64,000 nt of DNA from Konateibacter massiliensis (GCF_900184995.1 NZ_LT860099.1:458268-522267), one strand, 5' to 3'; positions 45,120 to 55,198 are shown, numbered from the stretch's first letter. Numbers and translations are program-made. The notes: generated by a model not told the origin, from the sequence alone.

Positions 45120-45866
45120 ATGGGAAAGAATGAAAATGAAAACGAGAAGGAAAAGGTAAAGGAAGAGGTTCAGGAAAAGAAGGACGAGAAAATAAAAGCA
45201 ACAGGCCAAATTACATTAGATAAAAATAAAAGCAATTATAAAATTCATCTGCTTAGCATTATCGGTGAAATTGAAGGACATGAGTGCCTTCCACCAAACA
45301 CAAAGACAACAAAATACGAGCATGTACTGCCTAATATGGCATCCATTGAGGACAGTGATGAGGTGGACGGTGTTCTTATCATCATAAATACAGTAGGCGG
45401 TGACGTAGAAAGTGGTCTTGCAATCGCTGAGATGATAGCCTCACTGAGCAAACCAACCGTGTCTCTTGTTTTGGGAGGCAGCCATTCCATCGGAGTTCCG
45501 CTTGCAGTTGCAACTGATTATTCCTTTATTGTTCCAAGCGGCACGATGATTATTCATCCTGTTCGGGTAAATGGTCTGGTTATCGGAGTTCCGCAGACGT
45601 TTGACTATTTTAAGATTATTCAGGACAGAATATTAAAATTCATTGCCGACCACTGTAAAATTGAGGCAGAGAGACTGGAGAAGCTTATGATGGAGACCGG
45701 AATTCTCACAAAGGATGTCGGAACGATTCTGGTGGGAGGAGAAGCCGTTGAGGAAGGTCTGATTGATGAGGTTGGCGGCATCAAGGATGCTTTAAAAAAG
45801 CTTTATCTTATGATTGGAGAAGAGAAGGGTACGGAAGAGAGTAAAGAAGAGGAAAAGCTGGAGTAA
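45120..45866 (+). CDS. ClpP-like/TepA-type serine protease
   Basis: Crotonase/ClpP-fold protease of 248 residues, similar in length and charge to Bacillus TepA, which is linked to protein export. ATG 45120 follows GGAGG; the longer frame from 45072 would start inside the leader hairpin. A lysine/glutamate-rich N-terminus is followed by GVLIIINTVGGDVESGLAIAEMIASL, the nucleophile region LVLGGSHSIGVPLAVA and IIHPVRVNG with a conserved histidine. No signal peptide. Confidence 0.82.
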   Translation: MGKNENENEKEKVKEEVQEKKDEKIKATGQITLDKNKSNYKIHLLSIIGEIEGHECLPPNTKTTKYEHVLPNMASIEDSDEVDGVLIIINTVGGDVESGLAIAEMIASLSKPTVSLVLGGSHSIGVPLAVATDYSFIVPSGTMIIHPVRVNGLVIGVPQTFDYFKIIQDRILKFIADHCKIEAERLEKLMMETGILTKDVGTILVGGEAVEEGLIDEVGGIKDALKKLYLMIGEEKGTEESKEEEKLE

Positions 45867-45873
45867 AAAGGAT

Positions 45874-45909
45874 AGCTGGGAGACCGAAGGTTTCCCGGCT
45901 ATATTTTTG
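45874..45909 (+). terminator. Intrinsic terminator of the tepA-like gene
   Basis: AGCTGGGA-ACC-GAA-GGT-TCCCGGCT stem followed by ATATTTTTG. Confidence 0.85.
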
Positions 45910-45979
45910 TATAAACAGAAAAAATAAACCTCCGGCTATGCCGGTGGTCCCACGGTTTTGCTTTAGCTTCAAGCAAAAA

Positions 45980-46036
45980 ACCTCCTATGTTATAATAATT
46001 GCGGGTTTAGCCAACCACAAAAAAGACATAGGAGGT
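45980..46036 (+). promoter_or_regulatory. IS200 leader hairpin hiding the transposase Shine-Dalgarno
   Basis: ACCTCCTATGT (45980-45990) is the exact complement of ACATAGGAGGT (46026-46036), the transposase ribosome site. TATAAT at 45991-45996 lies just after the left arm, so RNA started there would lack the arm, while RNA entering from outside would fold and stay silent. A similar leader hairpin is known in Salmonella IS200. Confidence 0.7.
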
Positions 46037-46043
46037 ATCCAAA

Positions 46044-46517
46044 ATGGATATGAATAGTTTAGCCCATACTAAATGGGAATGCAAGTATCATTTGGTATTT
46101 GCACCAAAATACAGAAGACAGATAGTATATGGAAAAATTAAAGCAGATATTGCTCAAATATTAAGTACATTATGTAAGCGTAAAGGAATAGAGATAATGG
46201 AAGCAGAATGTTGTGTGGATCATATTCACATGTTAGTTAGAATACCACCCAAATATAGTGTGTCTGAAATAATGGGATATCTAAAAGGAAAAAGTTCACT
46301 GATGATATTTGAAAGACATGCTAATCTAAAATATAAGTATGGAAATCGCCATTTTTGGTGTAGAGGATATTATGTAGATACGGTAGGAAAAAATACAAAG
46401 AAGATACAAGAATATATTGCAAATCAATTGAAAGAAGATCATGAATCGGATCAAATGACATTGAATGAATATATAGACCCGTTCACGGGTGAGCCAGTAC
46501 AAAAAAGCAAGAAGTAG
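46044..46517 (+). CDS. tnpA: IS200-family transposase TnpA (Y1 HUH)
   Basis: Single-strand transposase of 157 residues. KWECKYHLVFAPKYRRQIVYG starts the fold, VDHIHMLVRIPP is the HUH metal motif and YYVDTVGKNTKKIQEYI contains the catalytic tyrosine. All key residues are present, so it may be active. No tnpB gene accompanies it. Confidence 0.93.
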   Translation: MDMNSLAHTKWECKYHLVFAPKYRRQIVYGKIKADIAQILSTLCKRKGIEIMEAECCVDHIHMLVRIPPKYSVSEIMGYLKGKSSLMIFERHANLKYKYGNRHFWCRGYYVDTVGKNTKKIQEYIANQLKEDHESDQMTLNEYIDPFTGEPVQKSKK

Positions 46518-46693
46518 TCCCTGAAAGGGAAGCTAGGGAATAAAGCTATAATGAAAGGCTCAAGGAGCTTGCAGGAGTAAGGAGGCAATAAAAAAGGCCC
46601 TTTAGGGCTGCCTGAGAAGGAAGTGCGGTTGGCAAAACCATCAGGCGCCTCCGGGCGCAAGCAGGGAATAGACCCTTACAGGGTCAGAGCAAG
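46518..46693 (+). other. Structured non-coding segment within IS200 element
   Basis: No reading frame of note. Successive hairpins can be drawn: GTCCCT-GAA-AGGGA, GGCCCTTTAGGGCTGCC, GGCGCC-TCCG-GGCGC and GACCCT-TAC-AGGGTC, leading into the right-end hairpin. It could be a transposon RNA or only the folded 3' untranslated part of tnpA. Confidence 0.5.
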
Positions 46694-46736
46694 CCACCGG
46701 CTAAGCCGGTGGTCTTGACTAATATTAAAAACTATT

Positions 46737-46769
46737 TATGCGCACGAATGCAAGTGGAAGATGTCAATA
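46737..46769 (+). repeat. Dispersed hairpin repeat, copy D (left part only)
   Basis: TATGCGCACGAATGCAAGTG continues GGAAGATGTCAAT and matches copy C at nearly every base, but the right arm is missing. It lies 20 bases after the IS200 right end. Confidence 0.6.
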
Positions 46770-46773
46770 GGTA

Positions 46774-46802
46774 ATGACAAGTTTAACGGAAAATGTTATA
46801 AT
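46774..46802 (+). promoter_or_regulatory. Predicted promoter of uppP-ftsK
   Basis: ATGACA (46774-46779), 17 bases, TATAAT (46797-46802), 54 bases before uppP. Confidence 0.7.
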
Positions 46803-46856
46803 AAAGGATAATGACAACATAAGATGAGTTGATAGGGACACTTAGGAGGAAAGATA

Positions 46857-47735
46857 ATGTCACTTTTTCAAGCGATTTTGATGGGGATTATACAGGGAGT
46901 TACGGAATTTTTGCCGGTGAGTAGTTCGGGGCATCTGGCAATTTTTAAAGAGCTGTTTCAGATTGATTTAGAGACCGGCATGCTGTTTGATGTTCTGTTG
47001 CATTTGGGAACGCTGGCGGCTGTGTTTGTTGTTTATTTTAAGGATATTAAGCGATTGGTCATAGAGGGCTTTGCCATTCTATTTGACTGTATTTGCAATA
47101 TAAAAATTTTTATTACGAATAAAATACATAGGGAGGACGAGCCTTATCGGGAAATCGTCCGAAATGCATACCGAAAGTTTGTTATGCTGATCATCGTGTC
47201 AACGATACCGACCGGCATCATCGGTTATGCGGCAAAGGATTTGATTGAGACGGTTTCCGGCATCCTCATTGTTCCGGGTGTATGTCTGATTATAACGGGA
47301 ATTTTGCTTTTTATTGCAGACCGCTACAATGACGGAACGAAGACGCCGAAGCATGTCTCCTACAACAATGCATTTATCATCGGTATTTGTCAGGGAATTG
47401 CGACCTTGCCGGGTATTTCTCGCTCGGGTACGACGATTACAGCTTGTTTAATCAGTGGGTTTGATAAACGGTTTGCGGTAAAATATTCCTTTATCATGTC
47501 CATTCCGGCGATACTTGGAGCAGTGCTGTTGGAGCTAAAGGATGTTTCCAGCATGACATTTCGCTCGGGCGAAATTATCAACTATGTCGCAGGCTCTGTA
47601 GTAGCTGCGGTTGTTGGTTACATATGTATTAAAACCATGCTTGTTGTGGTAAGAAAGAAAAAATTTAAGGTATTTGCGGTTTACTGTATTTTAGCAGGTA
47701 TTTTGACAAGTGCCGGATATTTTGTAATGTTATAA
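46857..47735 (+). CDS. uppP: Undecaprenyl-diphosphate phosphatase
   Basis: Membrane phosphatase that recycles the lipid carrier of peptidoglycan synthesis and can give bacitracin resistance. The 292 residues are largely hydrophobic and carry [20 protein letters not shown] (catalytic Glu and Ser/His region) and the second motif [15 protein letters not shown] with the arginine. AGGAGG precedes the start; ftsK follows after ten bases. Confidence 0.94.
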   Translation: MSLFQAILMGIIQGVTEFLPVSSSGHLAIFKELFQIDLETGMLFDVLLHLGTLAAVFVVYFKDIKRLVIEGFAILFDCICNIKIFITNKIHREDEPYREIVRNAYRKFVMLIIVSTIPTGIIGYAAKDLIETVSGILIVPGVCLIITGILLFIADRYNDGTKTPKHVSYNNAFIIGICQGIATLPGISRSGTTITACLISGFDKRFAVKYSFIMSIPAILGAVLLELKDVSSMTFRSGEIINYVAGSVVAAVVGYICIKTMLVVVRKKKFKVFAVYCILAGILTSAGYFVML

Positions 47736-47760
47736 GAAGAGGAACATGGGAGGCAGTGTA

Positions 47761-50370
47761 ATGAGTGCAAGCAGCAACAAGAAGACAAGTACATCACGAA
47801 AGACAAAAGCGACGTCGGCAAAAGGACGCACCAAAGGAAAGACGAAGAAGGATGTACAGCAGGATAACAGCTTTTTAAGGGCAGAGGTGGTACTGTTATT
47901 GATTTTGGCGTTTTCCCTTATTCTGTTATTAAGTAACTTCGGGATAGGAGGAATTGTAGGGAATTCTATCAGCAGTGTTGCCTTTGGTATCTTTGGATTG
48001 ATGGCATATGTGCTTCCTTTTATTTTATTTTTTGGCTGTGCTTTATTTATCTCCAACAAGGACAATGCCAGAGTTGTGATAAAGGTAATCAGCGGAATTA
48101 TATTATTTTTACTTCTGTGTGCATTGGCGCAGCTAATCAGCAAAGCATATGAGCAGACGAGCACCATCAAGGAGTTTTATGAGTTTTCGTCCATACATAA
48201 GGGTGCCGGCGGTGTAATCGGCGGGGGACTTAGCAAGCTCTTTTCTATGGCATTTGGTGTGGTAGGAGCTTATGTAATTGATATTACACTAATCATCATC
48301 TCACTTGTGGTTATCACAGAGCGTTCCTTCTTAAAGGTCGTGAAGAAAAGCAGTGATAAGATGTATTCCACGGCTAAGACAACTGCGGTCGCAGGTAATG
48401 AAAGACGTAAGGAGCGGGCACAGCAAAGAAAGCTTGAGACAGAAAACAGACGTATTGACAAGAAAATAGAGGGGGTCAGCGTAGACACCTCTATTAAAAA
48501 GGGTAAAAAAGCGGCGAAAGAGGATATTCATGAGATTACAATGGATTTCATACCGGAGACAAATGTAAATCCGACAATTGCAAGAAGTGAGCCGTTTATA
48601 GAGGAGATTTTGCCGGAGCAGCCGGAAGTAAGTGCTGTGGATGATTCCTTGGATTTAGAGGAGGCATTATATCAGAATGCAATACGGGAGGCGCCTATTT
48701 TCCGTGCCTCTGCACCTGGCTTTGAGGAGACTGAGCAGGGATTTGAACATGAAAACCGTTCTGCGCTCGAGGAGGATGCGCTGTCTGCTGTGATAACGGC
48801 GGATTCACCTAAGAGACAAAGGGAAAAAGTTTCAGACAGTGCCGAGACAAAGCTTCATACGGAAGAAATATCAAAGCAAATTGCGGCGAAAGAGCCGATT
48901 AAGGAATATGTATTTCCTCCGATTGATTTATTGAAGAAGGGTGCAGCAAGAGGAAACGGTGATTCTGACAGCCATTTAAGAGATACCGCCGCAAAATTAC
49001 AGCAGACACTTCAAAATTTTGGAGTCCGTGTCAATGTGACAAACATAAGCTGTGGTCCTACCGTTACCCGCTATGAATTACAGCCTGAGATGGGCGTGAA
49101 GGTGAGTAAAATCGTGAGCCTTTCCGATGATATTAAGCTTAATTTGGCAGCGGCGGATATCCGAATTGAAGCACCGATTCCGGGTAAGGCAGCGGTCGGA
49201 ATTGAGGTTCCAAACAAGGAAAACAGTACGGTTATGCTTCGTGATTTGTTAGAGTCCAATGATTTTAAAAAGCATAGTTCCAATATCGCATTTGCAGCCG
49301 GTAAAGATATAAGCGGGCAGACTGTTGTGACCGATATTGCAAAGATGCCTCATTTATTGATTGCCGGTTCGACAGGCTCCGGTAAATCGGTATGTATCAA
49401 TACGCTGATTATGAGTATTCTATATAAGGCAAAACCGGATGATGTCAAGCTGATTATGATTGATCCGAAGGTCGTGGAGTTAAGTGTATACAATGGTATT
49501 CCCCACCTGTTCATTCCGGTTGTAACGGACCCGAAAAAGGCTGCGGGCGCGCTTAACTGGGCAGTTGCTGAGATGACAGAGCGCTATAAGAAGTTTGCGG
49601 ATTTTAACGTGAGAGACTTAAAGGGCTATAATGAAAAAATTAAATCCATAGAGGATATTGACGAGGAGAGCAAGCCGGAAAAGCTTCCTCAAATCGTTAT
49701 TATCGTGGACGAGCTTGCTGATTTAATGATGGTAGCACCGGGAGAGGTGGAGGATTCAATCTGTCGACTGGCACAGCTGGCAAGAGCTGCCGGACTTCAT
49801 TTGATTATTGCGACACAGAGACCGAGTGTAAATGTCATTACCGGTTTGATTAAGGCAAATATGCCGTCCAGAATTGCATTTGCTGTTTCATCAGGTGTAG
49901 ATTCCAGAACCATTATCGACATGAACGGAGCGGAGAAGCTTCTTGGAAAGGGAGATATGCTCTTTTATCCGCAAGGTTATCAAAAGCCGGCACGTGTGCA
50001 AGGCGCTTTTGTATCGGATAAAGAAGTCAGCGATGTTGTAGAATTTTTAACAAAGGAACATGGAGTTGCAGAGTACAGCAAGGAAATCGAATCCTCCATT
50101 ACCGCCTCCGCGCAGGTTGCTGCTGACGGAGGAAGCGTCGGAGCAGAGAGGGATGCTTATTTTGAGGAAGCAGGTAAGTTTATTATTGAGAAGGATAAGG
50201 CTTCTATTGGAATGCTGCAGCGTGTATTTAAAGTCGGTTTTAACAGAGCCGCAAGGATTATGGATCAGCTCTGTGACGCAGGTGTGGTCGGGGAAGAGGA
50301 AGGTACAAAGCCTCGTAAGGTGTTAATGTCAATGGAAGAATTTGAACAATTTATTGACGAATGCTTATAA
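47761..50370 (+). CDS. ftsK: FtsK/SpoIIIE DNA translocase
   Basis: Pumps chromosomal DNA through the division or sporulation septum. ATG 47761 lies eight bases after GGAGG; ATG 47746 overlaps that site. The 869-residue protein has a basic N-terminus, four membrane helices (about 40-190), a variable acidic linker, the beta domain ([25 protein letters not shown]), the motor with Walker [16 protein letters not shown] near 534, Walker [38 protein letters not shown], and a C-terminal gamma winged helix ([24 protein letters not shown]) that reads polar DNA signals. Confidence 0.95.
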   Translation: MSASSNKKTSTSRKTKATSAKGRTKGKTKKDVQQDNSFLRAEVVLLLILAFSLILLLSNFGIGGIVGNSISSVAFGIFGLMAYVLPFILFFGCALFISNKDNARVVIKVISGIILFLLLCALAQLISKAYEQTSTIKEFYEFSSIHKGAGGVIGGGLSKLFSMAFGVVGAYVIDITLIIISLVVITERSFLKVVKKSSDKMYSTAKTTAVAGNERRKERAQQRKLETENRRIDKKIEGVSVDTSIKKGKKAAKEDIHEITMDFIPETNVNPTIARSEPFIEEILPEQPEVSAVDDSLDLEEALYQNAIREAPIFRASAPGFEETEQGFEHENRSALEEDALSAVITADSPKRQREKVSDSAETKLHTEEISKQIAAKEPIKEYVFPPIDLLKKGAARGNGDSDSHLRDTAAKLQQTLQNFGVRVNVTNISCGPTVTRYELQPEMGVKVSKIVSLSDDIKLNLAAADIRIEAPIPGKAAVGIEVPNKENSTVMLRDLLESNDFKKHSSNIAFAAGKDISGQTVVTDIAKMPHLLIAGSTGSGKSVCINTLIMSILYKAKPDDVKLIMIDPKVVELSVYNGIPHLFIPVVTDPKKAAGALNWAVAEMTERYKKFADFNVRDLKGYNEKIKSIEDIDEESKPEKLPQIVIIVDELADLMMVAPGEVEDSICRLAQLARAAGLHLIIATQRPSVNVITGLIKANMPSRIAFAVSSGVDSRTIIDMNGAEKLLGKGDMLFYPQGYQKPARVQGAFVSDKEVSDVVEFLTKEHGVAEYSKEIESSITASAQVAADGGSVGAERDAYFEEAGKFIIEKDKASIGMLQRVFKVGFNRAARIMDQLCDAGVVGEEEGTKPRKVLMSMEEFEQFIDECL

Positions 50371-50421
50371 GCTGTGGTAAAAGTATTTCAGGATGATTGT
50401 TAAATTCAGAGGAGGAAGAAT

Positions 50422-52092
50422 ATGAAAACAGATATACAGATCGCACAGGATGCACAGATGATTCATATTAAGGAAGTTGCCAAAACATTAGAGATTGCGG
50501 AAGATGATTTGGAGCTATACGGAAAATATAAGGCTAAATTGTCGGACGATTTATGGGATAAAATAAAAGGAAACAAAGACGGCAAGCTGGTATTGGTGAC
50601 AGCCATCAATCCTACCCCTGCCGGAGAGGGAAAGACAACGACCACGGTAGGACTTGGTCAGGCACTTGGAAAGCTCAATAAAAAGGCGGTTATTGCGCTT
50701 CGTGAGCCATCTCTTGGTCCATGCTTTGGTGTAAAGGGCGGCGCTGCCGGAGGCGGTTATGCACAGGTTGTGCCGATGGAGGATTTAAATCTTCATTTTA
50801 CGGGAGATTTTCATGCAATAACCTCCGCCAATAATCTGCTTGCAGCATTGTTGGACAACCATATCCAGCAAGGAAATGAACTGAATATTGACACAAGACA
50901 GGTTGTGTGGAAGCGGTGTGTCGATATGAATGACCGCGTCCTTAGAAACACTGTAGTCGGTCTTGGAAATAAGATGGATGGTGTGGTAAGAGAAGATCAC
51001 TTTGTTATCACGGTGGCATCTGAGATTATGGCAATCCTATGTCTCGCAGAGGATATGAAGGATTTAAAGGAGAGATTAGGACGAATCATCGTCGCATATA
51101 ATATTAAGGGAGAGCCGGTTACAGCGAACGAATTACAGGCTACAGGCGCAATGGCGGCATTGTTAAAGGATGCGATGAAGCCGAATCTGATTCAGACATT
51201 GGAGCACACACCTGCTTTGATACACGGAGGACCGTTTGCGAATATTGCGCACGGCTGCAACAGTGTGAGAGCCACGAGAACCGCATTAAAGCTCGCAGAT
51301 ATCGTTGTGACGGAGGCGGGCTTTGGAGCTGATTTAGGAGCGGAGAAGTTCTTCGATATAAAATGCCGGAAAGCGGATTTAAAGCCGGATGCTGTTGTTT
51401 TGGTGGCAACCGTTCGTGCTTTAAAATATAACGGCGGTGTCGCGAAGGCTGATTTATCAGAGGAGAATCTCGAAGCGTTGAAAAAAGGTATTGTGAATTT
51501 AGAAAAACACATTGAGAATCTGCAAAAATATCAAGTTCCGGTTGTTGTGACGCTAAACTCTTTTGTCACTGACACGGAGAAAGAATATGAGTATATCAAA
51601 GCATTTTGCGAAGAAAAGGGTTGTGAATTTGCCCTGTCAAAGGTTTGGGAGCACGGCGGAGAGGGCGGCATTGAGCTTGCGAAGAAGGTGCTTGAAACAT
51701 TGGAGACAAAGCAGAGTGATTTCAAGCCGATTTACGAGGATAATCTGTCCTTAAAGGAAAAAATAAGCAAGGTTGCCGTTGAAATTTACGGTGCAGATAA
51801 AGTAACCTATGATTCACAGGCTAACAAAGCGCTTGCGCGTATTGAGGCGCTAGGCTTTGGAAATCTTCCGGTTTGTATGGCAAAAAATCAGTATTCCTTA
51901 TCGGATGATGCATCTTTGCTTGGAAGACCGACAGGGTTTGACATCCATGTGAGGGATGTATATGTATCGGCAGGAGCAGGCTTTGTCGTTGTTTTGACAG
52001 GCGCCATTATGACGATGCCGGGGCTTCCGAAGGTACCTGCGGCAAACAGGATTGATGTAGATGAAAACGGTGTAATTACAGGATTATTTTAA
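50422..52092 (+). CDS. fhs: Formate--tetrahydrofolate ligase
   Basis: ATP-dependent activation of formate to 10-formyl-THF, for purine synthesis or the methyl branch of the acetyl-CoA pathway. The 556 residues are standard: [23 protein letters not shown] (ATP site), [49 protein letters not shown] and [27 protein letters not shown] precedes the start. FolD follows, as is usual. Confidence 0.96.
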   Translation: MKTDIQIAQDAQMIHIKEVAKTLEIAEDDLELYGKYKAKLSDDLWDKIKGNKDGKLVLVTAINPTPAGEGKTTTTVGLGQALGKLNKKAVIALREPSLGPCFGVKGGAAGGGYAQVVPMEDLNLHFTGDFHAITSANNLLAALLDNHIQQGNELNIDTRQVVWKRCVDMNDRVLRNTVVGLGNKMDGVVREDHFVITVASEIMAILCLAEDMKDLKERLGRIIVAYNIKGEPVTANELQATGAMAALLKDAMKPNLIQTLEHTPALIHGGPFANIAHGCNSVRATRTALKLADIVVTEAGFGADLGAEKFFDIKCRKADLKPDAVVLVATVRALKYNGGVAKADLSEENLEALKKGIVNLEKHIENLQKYQVPVVVTLNSFVTDTEKEYEYIKAFCEEKGCEFALSKVWEHGGEGGIELAKKVLETLETKQSDFKPIYEDNLSLKEKISKVAVEIYGADKVTYDSQANKALARIEALGFGNLPVCMAKNQYSLSDDASLLGRPTGFDIHVRDVYVSAGAGFVVVLTGAIMTMPGLPKVPAANRIDVDENGVITGLF

Positions 52093-52257
52093 TCTTATCA
52101 AGGAAGACCCCGCTTCTTCAAGCGGGGGTGTAAATTGCTTGTTTCAGTAGGTGCTCAGGCACCTACTGAAATACCACGAAGTGGTAATAAGGTTATGAGT
52201 AAGCAGCGTAGCGGATTACGAATATCCGCTTTGACAAAACGGAAAGGACGAACTACA
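52093..52257. other. Hairpin-rich fhs-folD intergenic segment
   Basis: Contains, in order, CCCCGCTT/AAGCGGGG (about 52109-52128), a 13-bp perfect palindrome arm TTTCAGTAGGTGC with GCACCTACTGAAA (about 52142-52171), TACCAC/GTGGTA and GCGGAT/ATCCGC. On the minus strand the order and the C-rich end hairpin resemble the right end of IS605-type elements, but no transposase gene remains. It could equally be an attenuator for folD. Confidence 0.45.
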
Positions 52258-53100
52258 ATGGCACAAATCATTGACGGAAAGTTAATATCACAGCAGATTA
52301 AGGATGAGCTGAAGGAGAAGGTTTCAGCATTAAAGGAAGAGGGAAAAGAAATTTCACTGGCAGTTATTCAGGTGGGAAAGGACCCTGCCTCCAGTGTTTA
52401 TGTCAATAATAAGAAGAAGGCATGTGCTTATATCGGAATCAATTCTCTTTCCTATGAGCTGGAGGAAACCATTTCGGAGACTGAGCTCTTAAAGCTGATT
52501 TACGATTTAAACGACAATCCTGTGGTAAACGGGATTTTGGTTCAATTGCCATTGCCGTCTCATATAAAAGAGGATAAAATTATAAACGCTATCGTTCCTG
52601 AAAAGGATGTAGACGGCTTCCATCCACAAAATGTGGGTGCCTTGTGTATTGGAGAGAAAGGTTTTGTATCCTGCACACCGGCAGGAATTATCCAGCTTTT
52701 AAAGCGTTCAAACATTGAGATTGCAGGAAAAGAGTGCGTTGTGATAGGAAGAAGTAATATTGTCGGGAAACCGATGTCCTTATTGCTGCTTGCTGAAAAC
52801 GGAACCGTCACCATTGCCCATTCTAGGACGAAGGATTTAAAAGAGGTTGCAAGGCGGGCAGATATTTTGGTTGTGGCAATCGGCAAGCCTCAGTTTATCA
52901 CAGCGGATTATGTAAAGAAAGGCGCTGTTGTGATTGATGTGGGTATTCACCGTGATGAGAACAATAAATTATGCGGTGATGTTGACTATGAGGGAGTCAT
53001 TCATAAGGTAAGCGCCATCACTCCGGTACCGGGTGGGGTCGGTCCGATGACCATTGCGATGTTAATGAATAATTGCGTGGAATCAGCATTAAATTTTTAG
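52258..53100 (+). CDS. folD: Methylene-THF dehydrogenase / methenyl-THF cyclohydrolase
   Basis: Bifunctional one-carbon enzyme. ATG 52258 (AAAGGAC upstream) gives 280 residues and the expected start AQIIDGKLISQQIKDELK; the frame from 52135 runs through the hairpins and is not used. SSVYVNNKKKACAYIGI contains the catalytic lysine pair, VQLPLPSHI the glutamine/proline motif, VDGFHPQNVG follows and CVVIGRSNIVGKP is the nucleotide site; PVPGGVGPMTIAMLM closes the fold. Confidence 0.95.
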   Translation: MAQIIDGKLISQQIKDELKEKVSALKEEGKEISLAVIQVGKDPASSVYVNNKKKACAYIGINSLSYELEETISETELLKLIYDLNDNPVVNGILVQLPLPSHIKEDKIINAIVPEKDVDGFHPQNVGALCIGEKGFVSCTPAGIIQLLKRSNIEIAGKECVVIGRSNIVGKPMSLLLLAENGTVTIAHSRTKDLKEVARRADILVVAIGKPQFITADYVKKGAVVIDVGIHRDENNKLCGDVDYEGVIHKVSAITPVPGGVGPMTIAMLMNNCVESALNF

Positions 53101-53116
53101 AAATGAGGAAAAAATT

Positions 53117-54550
53117 ATGGTTTGCACTAAATGCGGTGCTGAACTAAAGGAGAGCGATTTATTTTGTCTGCATTGCGGCAAGGAAGTTCAAATTGTTCCT
53201 GACTACAATCCTGTGGAAGAGATTGTGATACAAAACATTGCACAGGCACAGCAGAGCGAAATAATATCAGATAGTACAGGGGTTACGAAGGAAATCGTAC
53301 CGATAAAGCCTAGTCAGAAGGATAAGGAAACCGATTTACATAAAAAAAAGACAAAGAAGAAGAGAAAAATCACTTTTTCGAAAGTGTTTATCGGGGTGAT
53401 GATACTTACTGTTATCATTGCAGTTACGGCATTTTCTTTATGGGCGAGACACAAAAATTCATTTGAATACCAATATCATTTGGCAGAAAAATGTGTGGAA
53501 GAGGAAGACTATCAAGGTGCCTGTATTTATTTGGAAAAAGCGCTTTTCATAAAGAGCAGCGACATGAATGCACGTCTTTTGATGGCGGAGGCATATATCG
53601 GCTTAAATGAGATTGAAAATGCTATTGACTGTTTGAAGGAGGCTTTGAAGTTTGATCCTGAAAACGGTAAGGTGGCAAAGCAATTGATTGAAATCTATTC
53701 CGATTATAATTATATGGACGAGTTAAATGGATTTGTGACGGATTTAAAGGGAAGCAACTTGGCAGAAGCATTGGGAGATTTTTATGAAAACCGCCCGGTA
53801 TTTAGTGTCGAGGGCGGAACATATGACAAATATATTTCTGTGGAACTGACCTCAAAAGGAAAGGGAGAAATTTATTATACCGTTGACGGAACAAAGCCTA
53901 CCAAACAGGCAAATATATATTCCGGACAGATAAGACTTAGAAGCGGAAGCACAACAGTCCGGGCAATATTTATCGGGGAAAACGGAAGTTATAGTATTGA
54001 AAATATTCAGAAATATACGGTCAATTCCACCGTACCGGATAACCCCATAATCAATCTGGCATCCGGCACTTATACCTTGCCGGCAGCTATTTCGATTATA
54101 GTACCTGAAAACTGCAAGGTATATTATACATTGGACGGAAGCACTCCGACGGAGGAATCCATGCCGTATACGAGAGCCCTTGACATGCCGCTTGGACAGA
54201 GTACCATATCCGCGGTTGCAATTGACGGAAACGGGATTGAGAGCAACACCATCAAAGGCAGCTATAATCTTCAGCTTGATGCCATTTTTACAGTTGATCA
54301 GGCATATGATATTCTGATACAGAGACTTGGAGATGAGCTTGTCGATGAGAGAGGAGCCTTCTCATTGGAATGTCATGCAGCAATTGAGATTGGCGGTTAC
54401 AGCCTCTATGCTTTTGAAAAGGTATATGGAACAGATTCAAACGGAAATAAGATTTACGGCAAGGATAAGTATGCCTTTGATGTGCAGACAGCAGAGACGT
54501 TCCATGCGGTTGTCAATCCGGCGAACGGCTATGATTTAGAACCGTTTTGA
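53117..54550 (+). CDS. Zinc-ribbon membrane protein with TPR and chitobiase-like repeats
   Basis: 477 residues, function unknown. Zinc ribbon at 1-25 (CTKCGAELKESDLFCLHCGKE), a basic stretch (about 70-88), one membrane helix (about 92-112), then TPR-like helices outside (HLAEKCVEEEDYQGACIYLEKALF, DCLKEALKFDPENGK) and two tandem beta domains of the CHB/HEX C-terminal type (IYYTVDGTKPTKQANIY; VYYTLDGSTPTEESMPY). The C-terminus (about 390-477) is a small domain of unknown type. Such ribbon-helix-exterior proteins are common in gut Clostridia; it may sense or bind wall material. Confidence 0.75.
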   Translation: MVCTKCGAELKESDLFCLHCGKEVQIVPDYNPVEEIVIQNIAQAQQSEIISDSTGVTKEIVPIKPSQKDKETDLHKKKTKKKRKITFSKVFIGVMILTVIIAVTAFSLWARHKNSFEYQYHLAEKCVEEEDYQGACIYLEKALFIKSSDMNARLLMAEAYIGLNEIENAIDCLKEALKFDPENGKVAKQLIEIYSDYNYMDELNGFVTDLKGSNLAEALGDFYENRPVFSVEGGTYDKYISVELTSKGKGEIYYTVDGTKPTKQANIYSGQIRLRSGSTTVRAIFIGENGSYSIENIQKYTVNSTVPDNPIINLASGTYTLPAAISIIVPENCKVYYTLDGSTPTEESMPYTRALDMPLGQSTISAVAIDGNGIESNTIKGSYNLQLDAIFTVDQAYDILIQRLGDELVDERGAFSLECHAAIEIGGYSLYAFEKVYGTDSNGNKIYGKDKYAFDVQTAETFHAVVNPANGYDLEPF

Positions 54551-54572
54551 TACTTATCCGCTTTGTTCTCGG

Positions 54573-54618
54573 AAAAAAAGAAGTCCTCAGCTTTTTGAAA
54601 GCGAAGGACTTCTTTTTT
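54573..54618. terminator. Bidirectional intrinsic terminator
   Basis: AAAAAAAGAAGTCCT...AGGACTTCTTTTTT: an AGAAGTCCT stem with A tract on one side and T tract on the other, between two convergent genes. Works for both strands. Confidence 0.9.
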
Positions 54619-54622
54619 GTAA

Positions 54623-55198
54623 CTAGTTTTGTTTAAATTGAATGTTTCCGCCTATTAGGGAAGCGATGCGTGCCAAGGAATAAACCTCCACTTTAGCTTC
54701 CTCCAATTTTTCTCTTCCAGGCTGAAAGGATTTCTCAATTAAGATACCAAGCCCTGCAATAGTGGCATTGGCTTTGCGGATAAGACGGATAGCCCCGGTG
54801 GATGCTTCTCCGTTTGCAAGAAAATCATCAATAATAAGTACGTGATCCTCTTCGCTAATATGAGACTTTGATACGGTTAATTCATAGCTGGTGCCTTTTG
54901 TAAAAGAAACTACCTCTGTGTTATAAAAGTCTGTTTTCAATACCTTAGACGGAGATTTTTTCATAATAATCAGAGGAACTTCCATTTCCATAGCGGTCAT
55001 GAGTGCCGGGGCAATCCCTGAGCTTTCTATCGTGGCAATTTTTGTAATACCTCTGTCCTTAAAATGATTGGCAAATTCTTTGCCGATTTCCAGCATCAAC
55101 TGGGGGTCTACCTGCTGATTGATAAAACCGTCCACCTTAAGGATATCATCACCTAATACCTTGCCTTCTTCACAAATTCTTTCTTCTAATAGTCTCAT
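54623..55198 (-). CDS. xpt: Xanthine phosphoribosyltransferase
   Basis: Purine salvage enzyme that makes XMP from xanthine and PRPP. The 191 residues contain [62 protein letters not shown] with the PRPP motif, and [10 protein letters not shown] at the end, as in Bacillus Xpt. The usual purine riboswitch is not seen upstream; instead repeated hairpins lie at 55266-55400. Confidence 0.93.
   Translation of the reverse strand: MRLLEERICEEGKVLGDDILKVDGFINQQVDPQLMLEIGKEFANHFKDRGITKIATIESSGIAPALMTAMEMEVPLIIMKKSPSKVLKTDFYNTEVVSFTKGTSYELTVSKSHISEEDHVLIIDDFLANGEASTGAIRLIRKANATIAGLGILIEKSFQPGREKLEEAKVEVYSLARIASLIGGNIQFKQN

Larger units (their letters stand above)
45925..46720 (+). mobile_element. IS200-type insertion sequence
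   Basis: Holds one transposase gene between two subterminal hairpins with related stems: left CCTCCGGC-TAT-GCCGGTGG (45929-45947), right CCACCGGC-TAA-GCCGGTGG (46694-46712). There are no terminal inverted repeats, as expected for this family, which moves as single-stranded DNA. Exact ends cannot be fixed from one copy. About 180 bases between the gene and the right hairpin are non-coding and contain several more hairpins. Confidence 0.8.

Noticed and set aside
52135..52257. Extended N-terminus of FolD
   Set aside because: The in-frame extension is encoded by palindromic DNA and lacks similarity to FolD; ATG 52258 gives the exact family start.
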